A stretch of 64,000 nucleotides of DNA from Undaria pinnatifida (GCA_012845835.1 JABAKD010000021.1:10361199-10425198); one strand, 5' to 3'; positions 1 to 10,773 are shown, counted from the stretch's first letter. The notes: generated by a model from the letters alone, not told the origin. A program made the numbers and translations.

Positions 1-935
1 CCCTATCCTGCCATCGTGCGTTTAACTCCGCTCTCGTCTCCTCGGTCGCACACCAGCCCCTCGGTACTTGTTTGCGCCGAATGGGGGGCGCTATGTCGGT
101 CGTATTTGCCAGTAGCGTCTCGGTCAGTAATGAGGCCATGTCATCAACGCTTCCGGCATTAGTACCGGGTGTCCGAGAGGCAAGGTTGGCTGCTATCGCG
201 TTTTGCAAATGTATCCGGAAATGCGGGTCCGCCATCGAGCTTGGTAGATCCATATCTGGCCGGTTTTTGATAACTTTCTTTGGACGATTTGGTGCGATGC
301 GGCCCAATAGGCGAATACTCCCGATTACGAGGTTGTGGTACGACTCAGTGTTCTCCCTGGGTGGGGTCCGCGCAGTGACATTACGTAGAAATCGTCTATC
401 CACTTGCCGTGTCAGTATGTAGTCAAGCCTGTACTGGGCCTTTCCTCGGTTAGGGCTCTGAAACGTGTACGATATACCACGAGCAGGTAGGTGTGGCATA
501 GTACGTGCTGAGGAGGGCAATGTTTGTTAGCAGTTGCGTGCGTCAATAGTCGCTCTCCGTTTTCGTTCAGCTCGTCACGTCCGTATGCACCCAATATCTT
601 GCTGCCGGTCCACCTGATCCCTCCCATGCTTGTACGAGCATTTGCGTCCATCAGGACAAGGAGGTGGTCCCTACGTGGTACCCTCTTGACCACCTCGTCA
701 AGTGAACTCCAAAAGTTATCATTTTCGCTGGTGCTTGCTGGTGCTCTTGTCGAGAGTGGGAGCATAGCATACAATGAAAGACACACCGTTAGATTTTCCT
801 TTGAGTTGGATGCGAACCTTTATCCACAAAATGACCAATCTTCCCGCCTAGTTGGACCTTCATTTCCAATGTGCGCAACACGCGCAGACTCATCAATCTC
901 ATCTTTGGATAAATAGAGCAAATCAAGATCTTGCG
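1..935 (-). pseudogene. LINE fragment (copy C): AP-type endonuclease and pre-RT region, continues beyond the left edge
   Basis: Read on the minus strand, this is the 5' half of a non-LTR retrotransposon polyprotein. The best-preserved part (786 to 412) is an endonuclease/exonuclease/phosphatase (EEP) domain, which nicks target DNA for target-primed reverse transcription. It shows LMDANAR near 640-656, followed by a GAYGRDELNENGERLL block. A DYIL block and SYHNLV follow near 345-440; most EEP domains have SDH there, so the catalytic Asp looks replaced by Tyr. After this comes the same linker (LLTETLLAN, APPIRRKQVPRG) that opens the plus-strand copy at 7602. Reading frames are broken at several points. 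It lies head-on against the plus-strand 3' LINE fragment that starts near 955. The reverse transcriptase lies outside the window or is lost. Confidence 0.85.
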
Positions 936-954
936 CAACACGAGCTGAAGAGTA

Positions 955-1540
955 CCACTACTATACTAAGGGCTTACGGTATCCGAGGCAAAAACGGAGA
1001 TAATGTGCCTGGAAAGGCGGGGGAAAGGTGTCCTTCACAATCAATGCACAGCCGGCCAGGTATACAAACAAACAATCGAGTTTTTGTAATTGGGTGGAGC
1101 TATCACCGCAGACACAGACTTTTAGTATTGAATTAACGCGGCGTCTTCAGAGGGCCTGGACGTGCTTCCAGCGGTACAAGATGGAATTCTATGATGGCCC
1201 GGGTGTGCGCTTACGGTTGAAGGTGCGGTCGCTGAAAGCTGAGGTGGTCGAGACACTTCTTTACGGTTGCATGACGTGGAGCCCGAAGAAGCCTGACTAT
1301 GACAGGCTACGACAGGTTCACCACGCCATGCTCCTCCGATGCCTTGGATGGCGGGAACGGAAGCGCGACGACCACACCCTAGCTATCGTACGCTGACGCG
1401 CTTGCCAAGACAGCTTCCGAGAGCATAGATGCGACAGTGCGTAACCGGAGGATATTGTTTGCGGGATTCGTAGCACGTACAGGGGAGGAGCGGCTTCCAC
1501 AGCGGGTTATGTTTGGGGAGGTTGTTGGGGGTAAGAGCTA
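955..1540 (+). pseudogene. LINE fragment (copy A, part 1): C-terminal region of the reverse transcriptase protein
   Basis: This is homologous to 9150-9700 of the longer LINE copy. Shared blocks are TRRLQRA, YKMEFYDGPGVRLRLKV, LKAEVVETLLYGCMTWSPKK, RCLGWRERKRDDHTL and the ILFAGFVAR-like segment. These lie downstream of the RT fingers/palm in this LINE family and end in a region that meets the DNA or RNA template. Small indels break the frame (for example before 1390). The fragment stops at 1540, exactly where an LTR begins. Its continuation resumes at 7092 after the LTR retrotransposon, so the two parts were once one LINE copy. Confidence 0.85.
1536..1540. repeat. Target-site duplication, left (AGCTA)
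   Basis: AGCTA directly precedes the first base of the left LTR and recurs at 7092-7096 directly after the right LTR. In the uninterrupted LINE copy the corresponding place (9700-9715) reads GTAAGGGCTACTCAGG, with a single GCTA, so the duplication was created by the insertion. Five base pairs is the usual length for Ty3/gypsy elements. Confidence 0.85.
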
Positions 1541-1992
1541 TGTTACGGTTACATTGTTACGGTTGATAGGAGTTGCACTTTTGGGAATGCGTTAGCCCCA
1601 ATAGGTACTAGCACTATGGTCCGTCTTGAGGGTCCCCGTCTGGGAGCTACAGGTTCCTCGCCTCCCTCTGCTCTGTACTCCTTTGCTTGCCCTGAGTTAG
1701 CAATAATCCACAAAGCGAATACCGTATCCACGACCGGAGACCTTCTACTCCTTCTCACAAGCCACCTTCAAGGCTTACACTACCGCTGTTCAGGCTCAAC
1801 TACCGAACTCGGTACCGATCGGGAGGCTGCTATCATCAGGTCGGTAGCAGTGCTTTGTAGGCTGGGTCCCTGGCACCTTCCTCTCTGTACAATGCACACA
1901 AGACCTAGGGTCCTGCCGCAGGAATGGCTAGAGACCACTCAGACCCACATAGACATCGGATCCGCCTCTATCCCTAGCCGTTCCACAGTTAT
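1541..1992 (+). repeat. G1 left (5') LTR
   Basis: Direct repeat of 6649-7091. It starts TGTTACGGTTAC and ends CAGTTAT; the right copy starts TGATACGG and ends CCGTTAT, so the ends form the short imperfect inverted repeat expected of LTRs. The left copy is slightly longer because of a small indel near 1860-1880. Confidence 0.88.
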
Positions 1993-1993
1993 A

Positions 1994-2011
1994 TGGTGTC
2001 CTCCGTGCTGT
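1994..2011 (+). promoter_or_regulatory. G1 candidate primer binding site
   Basis: One base after the left LTR the sequence reads TGGTGTCCTCCGTGCTGT. It begins with TGG, the complement of the CCA end of a tRNA, at the position where minus-strand DNA synthesis is primed. The tRNA cannot be named from the window. Confidence 0.6.
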
Positions 2012-3022
2012 AGATGAGCCGTAGTTGCGCTTTTCATGCTGTAGCCGCGTGGCTTGTAAGCTCTTTCGCGCTTTTCTGCTTTTTTTTGCCCGCTGGCACG
2101 TGTTGGCGCTTCTGTTTTTTTTTCCTTTTCCTGTCTAGGGCTTTTCAACGGCCTGCGGTTTGTCCCAATCCGTGCGCTCCAGCGTCCTTTACCTGGGCCT
2201 GCCGTTCACTCGCGCAGCCACCGTTCGCCTAGCGCACACATGTCCCTCATACCCTGGCCTAGAGTACTTGTAGTTCCTGTGTTCTTCGTTTTGGCGCGAA
2301 TTTTACACCGTTTATGTTGAACATACACATGCGTCCATCCGCTTTTTCATACGCACTTGAAGGGGAAGGCAGAGCGCTTGGGTGTGTTCGATTTTTTTTT
2401 CCTCTGCCCGTTGCCGCCACCGCAATAGCTGTTCCTGTACCCGATTGGATAGCTGGTTGCCACTGGACAGTTGAACTACCAGGTTGATCGGATTGAGTGA
2501 TCATTGATGGGTCGCGTCTCTCGCACTTGCGGCTCCACAGCAGCAGACTCACCCGTGCGGCAGCCAGAAACGATGATGAGAAAGAGTGTGAAAAGTGCGT
2601 AAGACCGAAGACCCCGAGTCGAGCTGCGTGCTCGTGTTTGAACCTCGTGCATGTTTGGGACCATCCTCGTGACCTCTCCCCCCTGGACTAGTCTCACATT
2701 TGGCAGTGACCTGTCGACCACCGTGGTGTCAGAGAGCTATTTTGGTGTGGGTTGGGCCTCTCTAGTGAAACCTCTCCTTCCCACCCTACCTACTAGTGAC
2801 GCGGCGCTTGACGCTCGATCATTCATCAAAAAGGAAAAAAACAAAATGAAAACGTCTGGATTCCCGCGCGCTTGTGGGTTGTGTTATCGTGCTGTGTTTT
2901 TTAGGTGTTTGCTTTGCCCTGTGGGTGGGTATACTCTAGCTTGGGACCTTCATCCCGAAAACAAAAATGCACCGAACTGTTAGTCGCTTGGTATAAGCCT
3001 GGTATACGACTCCTCTCTCTCC
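2012..3022 (+). other. G1 leader region, no gene recognised
   Basis: This stretch lies where gag would be expected. Only short frames and T-rich runs (2085-2130) are present, with no zinc knuckle or protease motif. Confidence 0.5.
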
Positions 3023-5250
3023 GTGCTGTCTCATCAGCCCACCCCGGAGGTGGTTGACTCCATCTTGTCCTCCTTCCGAGCGTTTCTTTTGGCCGCGTGT
3101 GCTGATATTGACTCTGAGACGGATGCCCCCTGCCGTAGCGGCCGGAACCGTACCCCTTCGGTGCGATTACGACCGATCGGTGACCCGCAGCTGCCCCCGA
3201 CAAGCGTACTGGAGGCCATACCGGGCAGAGAGAACGTCGACTCACCACGGTGGAAGCCCCCGCTACGGCGCGGCCGCCATCGACGCTACCGCCGTCCCCC
3301 GTTCGACCTGGCCACGACGACATCGGTGAGGTGCTGGCCGCACGGGGGGAGGTTCCTACGTCTTCGTCGAGCCAGGCGACCGGTGGAGAGGTTCCGACGT
3401 CTTCGTCGAACCAGGCGACCGGTGGAGAATCGGGCATCAATCTGACGACACGGGTACTTACAAGGCCGTCCGAGCTAGCTCGTCGGCAACGAGACGACAC
3501 CCATCTGGGTCAGGTTCGCAAGGTTCTAAGCAATGGAGTTGACTCTAGCCAGGGGGGAAGCGGGTGTGACAGGTATAGCCTAGGCACGGATGATGTGGTT
3601 CGGTATGACGATGGGAAGGGGAGAAAACTGCCTGCTATTCCAGTTGCCATGGTAGCCGACATCATTGCGTTGGAGCACACACTATACGGTCATGCAGGGG
3701 TAGGAGCAACGCTGTCACTTCTACGCGATCATTTCCACTGGCCCACGATGATGAAAGACACTCGACACTATGTGTTGTCATGTGCCGGTCGTAGACGTAA
3801 GAGACCGCTCAGCAGACGAGTAGCCATGATGCCAGGTAGACCGCTTGAGCCGTGGGACGAGTTACAAATGGACATCCTCAAGATTGACACACCATCACAA
3901 ACTGGCAACAACTATATCTTGCTCGTGGTAGACCGCGCCTCAAAGTTCCCCTTCGGGTTCCCGCTAGAAACCAAGCAAGCTGTAGGCGTAGCCCGAGTGT
4001 TGGTGGAGCTGTGCCTAACTTACGGAGTTCCAAAGACGGTGCGCTGTGATGGAGGCTCAGAATTTGGTGCGGAGGTGGTTAAGCACTTGTGCAGATGGTT
4101 GCGCGCAAACATCGTGTTTGGTGCTGCTGATCACCCTCGACGCCAAGGGTCGGTTGAGAAACTGGGGGGATGGCTGCAGGAGTTGTTAGCCCAGCTGTGT
4201 AGGTCCTGGCCTGACCGATGGGACGAGTATGCTTCGCCTGCTATGTGGATCAAACGCACCTTGCCAGACACCTCGCTCCGATCCACCATGACTCCCTTCG
4301 AACTCCTGTTCGGCCGCAAGCCTCGCACGTCACTGGATTCGTTAGTTCCTCTGACGGACGAGATGGATCAGGAACGGGAACTCGACAACTTCGTGGAGAG
4401 GCGCAAGCAGAATCTCCGTGAAGTACGACTCGCCGGCACGAGCTTCGAGTAGCGGCACGCGCGAAGGCGAACGCGTCCATCGAGAGGTCGTCGGCTGGAG
4501 TTGGCGTCGTGAAGGACAGTCTGGTGCTAGTGCGCGAATTCGAGAGCAGTCGACATCGTGACCACAGGGGAAGGAAGTTGCAACACGAGCTATACACAGG
4601 ACCGTGGAAAGTGACGGGGGTGATCCAGCCCGGTCTCAGCGTAGAAGTCATGATGCATGGTAGAAAGAAGCGCAGCCGAAGGGTATCTACGGCCGATGTG
4701 AAACCTTTCCACCTTCGAGTACTTCCTTTCTGACACTCGCTAGCTGAAGAGTTCGCCCAGTATGCGTGGGGCCCCGACTTCAAATTGCCTGCAGGAGCTA
4801 AAGAGAGTTTAGGTCTAGTCACCATCGCCGACTGTCGCAGAGTCCAACCGGCTTCCGGCATTAGGACTATTTGGGAGTACAAAAGGAAGTCAGGAAATGG
4901 TGTAGTATCGGACTGGCTGTCGGAAGAGACCATGCGACGTAGCTTCACGCCCCTTCAGTTGGATTGTTTCGTTGCTCTCTGGCAATTGTATTTTCCCCAG
5001 CTAGCAAACGCTTCTGTACCCAACTCAGTACAGTCCCGTGCTCCGTTGTCCCGCGCCCAAGCCTTGCATGCTTTTCCTATACGTTTTACCTTTCAGATGG
5101 AGCTAGCCGGAGGAATCCAACTCTAAGGCCAGGTGTACGATTACCTTGCTCCCTACTGGTGTGTGCGCTACACTGACGGGAACTGGGAGGAGCTGTCTAG
5201 ACGCGAACTGGAAAGACTTTCGATTCGCTGTTTGATGCCTCGGGATACGG
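3023..5250 (+). pseudogene. G1 gypsy pol, integrase half with Tudor-like C-terminus
   Basis: The segment starts in the spacer after RNase H (SRPTPEVVDS-like text also found at 5300-5360, opposite strand). The longest frame (3250-4452, 400 codons) is an integrase. It has a zinc-binding region with His143, His148 and Cys178, where the last Cys is Arg181. The catalytic core has Asp208 (LQMDIL), Asp267 (RCDGGSEF) and Glu303 (GSVEK), with exactly 35 residues between the last two: the D,D-35-E signature. Two 12-residue repeats (EVPTSSS..ATGG) lie near residues 34-59. After a stop at 4450, the C-terminal domain continues in other frames (4509-4733, 4740-5126). It ends with a block at 5133-5219 containing WCVRYTDGNWEEL, also present in element G2. 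Frameshifts and stops separate these parts. Confidence 0.88.
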
Positions 5251-6050
5251 TTCCGGCCGCTACGGCGAGGGGCATCCGTCTCAGAGTCAAGAGCAGCACA
5301 CGCGGCGAAAGGCAACGATCGAAAGGAGGACAAGAGGGAGTCAACCACCTCCGGGGTGGGGTGAGAGGTGGGGTGAGAGGTTTGGAATTCTGCATCCCCT
5401 ACGTGGTCTGCCTGCACAGGGTGCAACTCAGCCAGCCTTACACCATCCAACTCCGGTCCAAGGGTCTCTACCGTAGCGCCTGCAGCAGCGGACGACGAAT
5501 CATCCGGAAACGAATCGTCGACATCGACCTCCACCGGGCTAGCAACGGGCAACCTGGTCAATGCATCGGGTACTACGTGCTCTACCCCAGCCTTCCATTC
5601 CAGCTCCATATCGTACTCCATCAGCCTCAGCGCCCACCTGTGTAGCTTAGGACAGAGTTCACGGCGTCGGAACAACCATGTGAGGGCAGAACAGTCAGTC
5701 ACAAGTTTGAACCGTCGAGTATCGTCTGCATGTCACCGAAACCCCCGCTATCCGAGACCAAGAGTTTGTTAAGCTCACGCCAGTCAATGCACAGTCGCAA
5801 TGCACCATCCTTCTTCTTAACGCACAAGCACTGGGCAGCCCACGGAGACATGGATTGGCGGATCACCTTGGGAGGAAAGGATTTCGAGCTTACGTGATTG
5901 CTGGATGAGGAGGATGTGTTGGATTGTGTGACCGTCTGCGGGTGATCATGGATGTCCGTACAAGATGCGGTCGTATTTATATGAAGTGAAGAGTTTGGAC
6001 TGTTGTTGGCTTTGTCGTACCAGTCTTATGCAGTTGTGTTGTCGATTTTC
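5240..6050 (-). pseudogene. Inverted gypsy RT/RNase H fragment inside G1
   Basis: On the minus strand, around 5860-5740, the N-terminal part of a gypsy RT is visible ([15 protein letters not shown], then [13 protein letters not shown]). It then jumps to the end of an RNase H domain (TDCSALTWLFRRREL, then VVPDALTRLP, 5702-5545) and to the RNase H-integrase spacer (PTPEVVDSLLSSF, near 5360). The RT palm with its catalytic aspartates and most of RNase H are missing, so there is an internal deletion near 5730. The spacer text duplicates that at 3030-3160, so this is a second copy and not the missing half of the plus-strand pol. It may be a nested insertion or the result of template switching. Confidence 0.8.
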
Positions 6051-6640
6051 GAGCGTGCCCCCAGTTGACAGCCAGTTAAAGTTTGAATGTTTGGAGACGT
6101 GCTGACTAGATGTTCTGGTCTGATTGGTAGTCGAAGGGTGGCCCTGCGCCCGGTAGTACCCAAGTGGGTTCGTGCGGTGTGCCGTGGCGTTTGTGTGAGC
6201 TTGGTGTTGTAGGGCTTTGCGCAATGGGTTTTTTCCTGGATGGCCAGGTTTTTCTCGCGCTGTAGGTGTTGAGAGCCGGGCAGCAACTACAGTGGATTCA
6301 TCAGGCGAGGGACGTTTTTTTTTCAGAGTATTTTACGTCCGAGTGTCACTTGGTGTTTTCGGTTGTTGTCTAAATTCTAGGGCTCTCGGGATGGGGAGCG
6401 AAGGGTTTTACCCGGAAGCCGGGTTTACCTTCGCGCAATTCGATGTCGGGCCGCGAGCCAACGCGCTGTGAGAATTATGAAGAGCGGTGGATTCTATTTG
6501 AGTTGCGCCACTATTTGCCTCTTGTAATTTTCGGTTGGCCGTTCGACCAACTCAAAGACATCACCGGTAGTTTTCGCCAAAGGAAGTGTGTCACCTCGCG
6601 GTTGTCACTATCCCTGCTACCGTTAATTAGTATGTACTAA
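6051..6640. other. G1 3' internal region, no gene recognised
   Basis: Between the inverted pol fragment and the polypurine tract I see only short frames and no motif. Confidence 0.4.
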
Positions 6641-6648
6641 TGGGGGGA
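6641..6648 (+). promoter_or_regulatory. G1 polypurine tract
   Basis: TGGGGGGA directly precedes the right LTR (TGATACGG). This is the expected primer for plus-strand DNA synthesis and fixes the element's orientation as plus. Confidence 0.75.
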
Positions 6649-7091
6649 TGATACGGTTACATTGTTACGGTTGATAGGAGTTACACTTCAGGGAATGCGT
6701 TAGTCCCACTAGGTACTAGCAGTATGGTCCGTCTTGAGGGTCCCCGTCTGGGAGCTACAGGTCCCTCGCCTCCCTCTGCTCTGTACTCCTTTGCTTGCCC
6801 TGAGTTAGCAACAATCCACGAAGCGAATACCGTATCCACGACCGGAGACCTTCTACCCCTTCTCACAAGCCACCTTCAAGGCTTGCCCTACCGCTGTTCA
6901 GGCTCAACCACCGAACTCGGTACCGATCGGGAGGCTGCTATCATCAGGTCGGTAGCAGTGCTTTGTAGGGTGACCTTCCTCCCTGTACAACGCACACAAG
7001 ACCTAGGGTCCTGCCGCAGGAATGGCTAGAGACCACGCCGACCCACATAGACATCGGATCCGCCTCTATCCCTAGCCTCTCCATCCGTTAT
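6649..7091 (+). repeat. G1 right (3') LTR
   Basis: Direct repeat of 1541-1992, nearly identical over its whole length. It is followed by the target duplication AGCTA (7092-7096) and by resumed LINE sequence. Confidence 0.88.
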
Positions 7092-7577
7092 AGCTACTCA
7101 GGGGGGCAAGAGAAAGACTGGATGGCTCATCTGAAGGAGGATATGTCGGTCTTCGGAATGAAATTTGAAGGGTGGCGAAAGGCTGCTCAGAAGGCTGGCA
7201 GATGGTTTCGACGAGTAGAGGGGGGAGTCGAGTTGTTCATGCGGAATTGGCATGAAGCGGAGGGGCACGAAGCCGCAGAGCGACGCGCAAAGGCTGCGGC
7301 AGCGCCATCCACCGTCGGCATCTCTAGCGGGGGGAGGGGTAAGGGGGGGAGGGGGGGGGGGAAGGGGGGACGTCATGCCCAAGAGACTGAAGTCTGGGTT
7401 CGGCCATCATCATCTTGAAAGTTGTGGGTCTTCCAATGGCCGTGACAACATAGCGTAAGACTGCCCTAACTTCTTCGCCATGTTGCGTTCTCTCCCCAGT
7501 GCCATTTGATGATGCACTTAATACCCTCTAAGGGCCCAATGCCGTCTTTAGTCAGTTCCTAGGATCTGCTAATATGG
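7092..7577 (+). pseudogene. LINE fragment (copy A, part 2): C-terminus and 3' UTR
   Basis: This continues the LINE copy interrupted at 1540. It matches 9705-10250 of copy B: the conserved C-terminal stretch (DHLKEDM, FGMKFEGWRKAAQKAGRWF), then a glycine-coding poly-G stretch (7330-7370), then the same 3' UTR from AGACTGAAGTCTGG to GGATCTGCTAATATGG. Copy B begins directly after this 3' end. Confidence 0.83.
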
Positions 7578-10250
7578 CGAGCTATTGACCTACAAAGATT
7601 AATGGCAGACCAGCATCTACGGATACATTTGCAAAATGCGATAGCAGCCTTGCCTCCCCGACCCCCCGGTACTAATACCGGGAGCGTTGATGACATGGCC
7701 TCATTACTGACCGAGACGCTACTGGCAAATGCCGCCGACATAGCGCCCCCTATTCGGCGCAAACAAGTACCGAGGGGCTGGTGTGCGACCGAGGAGACGA
7801 GAGCGGAATTAAACTCACGATGGCAGGATAGGGAAGACGCGAGGAAACGGGTCCGTTCTGCTCCAAACGATCGTGGTCTACGGCAAGCCTTGAAGGCGAC
7901 CATCAAACAGCTGAAACGCACGCAGACGGAAGCTGTTCAAAGGTTCTTCGAAGATTACGTTAGCCAACTCGAAGGGCTTACCCAAGAAGGTGATCAATTC
8001 GGTTTTTACAAACACCTCAAGGGGATGGATGTGGAAGGAAAGAGGACGTTTAACTCGCAGTACATCAAAGACGAGGAAGGTCGATTGCTGCGGGATAATG
8101 TCCCCATCCGCCAGCGGTGGGTGAGGTGGTTTCACAACCTGCATGACACCAAGTCGCCGACCCTTGATCCGAGCATTGTGGACGAGCTTAAGCAGTGGCC
8201 CCCGCGCGGACCACTGGACGATGTCCCATCTAGGTACGAAGTAGAGGAGGCGATCCGCGCGTTGGCGAACCGAAAGGCGGTAGGGCCCGATGGTCTCCCG
8301 GCCGAGCTCTTGAAGGTTTTGGCCGGCGCAGAAAACACCCTCGGAAAGTTCCACGATATCATCGTCGCTGTGTGAAGGGGAGGTAGCGTACCGCAACGTT
8401 GGAAAGATGCAACGATTAAGATGCTTCACAAAAGAATGATCGGACTAAGTGTGGCAAATATCGTGGCAGCTCCCTCGTGGCTCACGCCGGCAAAGTACTC
8501 CTCAAAGCCATCGCGAGTCGCCTGAGTGACTATTGCAAACGCGAAAACATTCTGCCGAGGGAACAGTGTGGGTTCAGACCCCAACGCTCGACGGTTGACA
8601 TGATGTTCGTAGTACGACGAACTGGTGCGGAAGAAGGACACCCCCTTGTACATGTGCTTTATCGACCTCACCAAAGCATACGGCTCTGTCGACCGAAGCC
8701 TTTTGTGGGATGTCCTTGCTCGTTTTGGCGTGCCACCGATAATGCTCGCCGTCTTCTGGCAATTCCACGACGGTATGAAAGCATGCGTGCGGCTGAATGA
8801 TGGAGAGTGATCGGATAGGTTCGACGTGGGGCAAGGTCTCAGGCAAGGATGCGTGCCCGCGCCACTGCTGTTCAACATGTTTTACACGGCGGTACTGCGT
8901 GTGGCCGAGAAACGCCTCCTTGCTGATGCAGCCACCACGGACAACATGGTGCAGCTCCACCGAAAGGAGGAAGGCCAGAAGAAGGGCACTCCACGTACAG
9001 GCAAAGTCGACGGACCGAGGGGGAAGGAGGGAGATGAAGTGCAGAGATTGTGGGGTGTGCTGTACGCAGACGTTGCGGGCATCATATCGCGATCATTAGA
9101 AGGGGTGAAGAGGATGATAACGGTGATCGTGACTGCGTGCTCGTCGTTCGGGCTTACAGCATCCGAGGCAAAAATAGAGATAATGTGCCTGGAAACCAAA
9201 AGCGGGGGGAAGGTGTCCCTCACAATCAATGCACAGCCGGCCAGGTTTACACACAAACAATCGAGTTTGTATACTTGGGCGGGGCTATCACCGCAGACAG
9301 AGACCTTAGCACAGAAATAACACGACGTCTTCAGAGGGCCTCGGCGTGCTTCCAGCGGTACAAGATGGAAATCTATGATCGCCCGGGTGTGCGCTTACGG
9401 TTGAAGGTGCGGTTGCTGAAAGCTGAGGTGGTCGAGACACTGCTGTACGATTGCATGACGTGGAGCCCGAAGAAGCCTGACTATGACAGGCTACGACGGG
9501 TTCACCGCTCCATGCTCGTCCGATGCCTTGGATGGCGGAAACGGAAGCGCGACGACCACACCCTATCGTACGCCGACGCGCTTGCTTAGACAGATCCGAG
9601 AGCGTTGGGGCGATAGTGCGCAAACGGAGGATTTTGTTTGCGGGGTTTGTGGCACGGATGGGGGAGGAGCGGCTGCCACTGAGGGTGATGTTTGGGGAGG
9701 TAAGGGCTACTCAGGGGGGCAAGAGAAAGACTGGATGGATCATCTGAAGGAGGATATGCCGGTCTTTGGAATGAAATTCGAAGGATGGCGAAAGGCTGCT
9801 CAGAAGGCTGGCAGATGGTTTCGACGAGTAGAGGAGGGAGCCGAGTTGTTCATAGGAATTGGCATGAAGCGGAGAGACGCAAAGCTGCAGAGCGACGCGC
9901 AAAGGCTGCGGCAGCGCCATCCACCGTTGGCATCTCTAAGCGGCCGGGGGGAGGGGGAAGGGGGGAGGGCGGGGAGGGGACTGGGGGAGGGGGGGAGGGA
10001 ATCAGGAGAGGGAAAGGGAGGAAGGGGAGAGGGGCGGAAGGGGGAGCGTCATGCCCAACAGACTAAAGTCTGGATTCGGCCATCATCGTATTGAAAGTTG
10101 TGGGCCTTCTAATGGCCGTCACAAGATAGCATAAGACCGCCCTGACTTCTTGGATATGTTGCGTTCTCTCCCAGTTGCCATTGATGATGGACGTGATACC
10201 CTCTGTTAGCCCAATGCCATCCTTAGCCAGTTCCTTGGATCAGCTAGCAT
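7578..10250 (+). mobile_element. LINE copy B, 5'-truncated non-LTR retrotransposon
   Basis: The copy lacks the endonuclease domain seen in copy C and starts in the linker before RT. It then carries the RT domain, the C-terminal region, a G-rich coding tail and the 3' UTR, ending near GGATCAGCTAGCATGA. 5' truncation is normal for LINE insertion. Its start abuts the 3' end of copy A, so it may have inserted into that end. Confidence 0.83.
7602..10094 (+). pseudogene. LINE copy B reverse transcriptase, inactivated
   Basis: The linker and pre-RT region (7602-8375) includes NRKAVGPDGLPAELLK, the usual LINE block before RT. A TGA at 8373 replaces a probable Trp codon. RT motifs follow in shifting frames: [17 protein letters not shown] (8560-8610) and [18 protein letters not shown] (8655-8708), where the first Asp of motif A is kept and the Asp of the usual AYD is Gly. 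GQGLRQGCVPAPLLFN lies at 8830-8875, after a TGA at 8808. The catalytic box reads LYADVAGI (9061-9081), where YADD is expected, so the second metal-binding Asp is Val. The C-terminal region (9270-9590) and the FEGWRKAAQKAGRWF block (9775-9825) follow. Nonsense codons, frameshifts and the lost Asp show a dead copy. Confidence 0.87.
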
Positions 10251-10773
10251 GACACTTTTCTCTCTTTTCTCTTTTTTTTTCTTTTCTCTCTTCTTTTTTC
10301 CTTGCCTTGCTTCCTTTTCTTGTCTAGTCTTTCCTTGCTTTTCTTGTATTTTCTTCTCTTTTCTTGCCTTTTTCGTTTTGTTTCGTTTTCTTCTCTTTTC
10401 TTTCCTTTCCTTTATCTTCTCTCCTTTTCTTGGTGTATTTTCTCCAATTGACTTACGCCTGGCGTGCGTATGCGTAGTGATAGGTACTACGTGTAATATA
10501 TACGTGGTAGTCTCCCTTGGGTGGCAATCGGAATAGTTGGTTTCTCCAGGCGTGAGTAATGAGACGTATGCACCGGCATGGACCTGGCACACCGTAGACT
10601 GACTTCCGATTTCACTTTTGTATGCTTCTGGTGGAGGCATGAATTGCGTCAGCTGTGATATGTGCGTTTAGCACGTTTAGTTTGTTTGTGTTTTTACCTC
10701 GGGTATTCCTCAGCTCCAGAGTGACTGGAGCCTGTCCTGTGACCACGGACTTGATTATGCGAGTTAATGTGAG
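10248..10773 (+). repeat. Interspersed repeat family X, copy 1, with pyrimidine tract
   Basis: A T/C-only tract (10248-10440) is followed by a unit that recurs at 13040-13340 (+), 14035-14455 (-) and 25640-25770 (+, partial). Landmarks are GCGTGCGTATGCGTAGTGAT, ATGAATTGCGTCAGCTGTG and GGTATTCCTCAGCTCCAGAG. Every copy ends in GAGTTAATGTGAGAAC followed by AAC or related triplets, so the triplet array behaves like a 3' tail. It has no coding capacity, and no tRNA or 7SL start is evident. Confidence 0.75.

Larger units (their letters stand above)
1541..7091 (+). mobile_element. G1: complete LTR retrotransposon (Ty3/gypsy), degenerate, inserted in a LINE
   Basis: The element has two LTRs (1541-1992 and 6649-7091), a 5-bp target duplication AGCTA, a primer-binding-site candidate one base after the left LTR, and a G-rich polypurine tract touching the right LTR. 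The internal part is about 4.66 kb. On the plus strand it encodes the integrase half of a gypsy polyprotein (3023-5250). On the opposite strand it carries a piece of reverse transcriptase and RNase H (about 5240-6050). No gag is recognisable, nor a complete RT in the sense direction, so it could not move on its own. By eye the LTRs agree closely with scattered substitutions and one short indel. It is related to element G2 at 34838-44448. Confidence 0.88.

Noticed and set aside
3250-3430. A collagen-like or mucin-like repeat protein in the start of the integrase frame
   Set aside because: The Ser/Thr/Gly repeats are only two 12-residue units in the spacer between RNase H and integrase.
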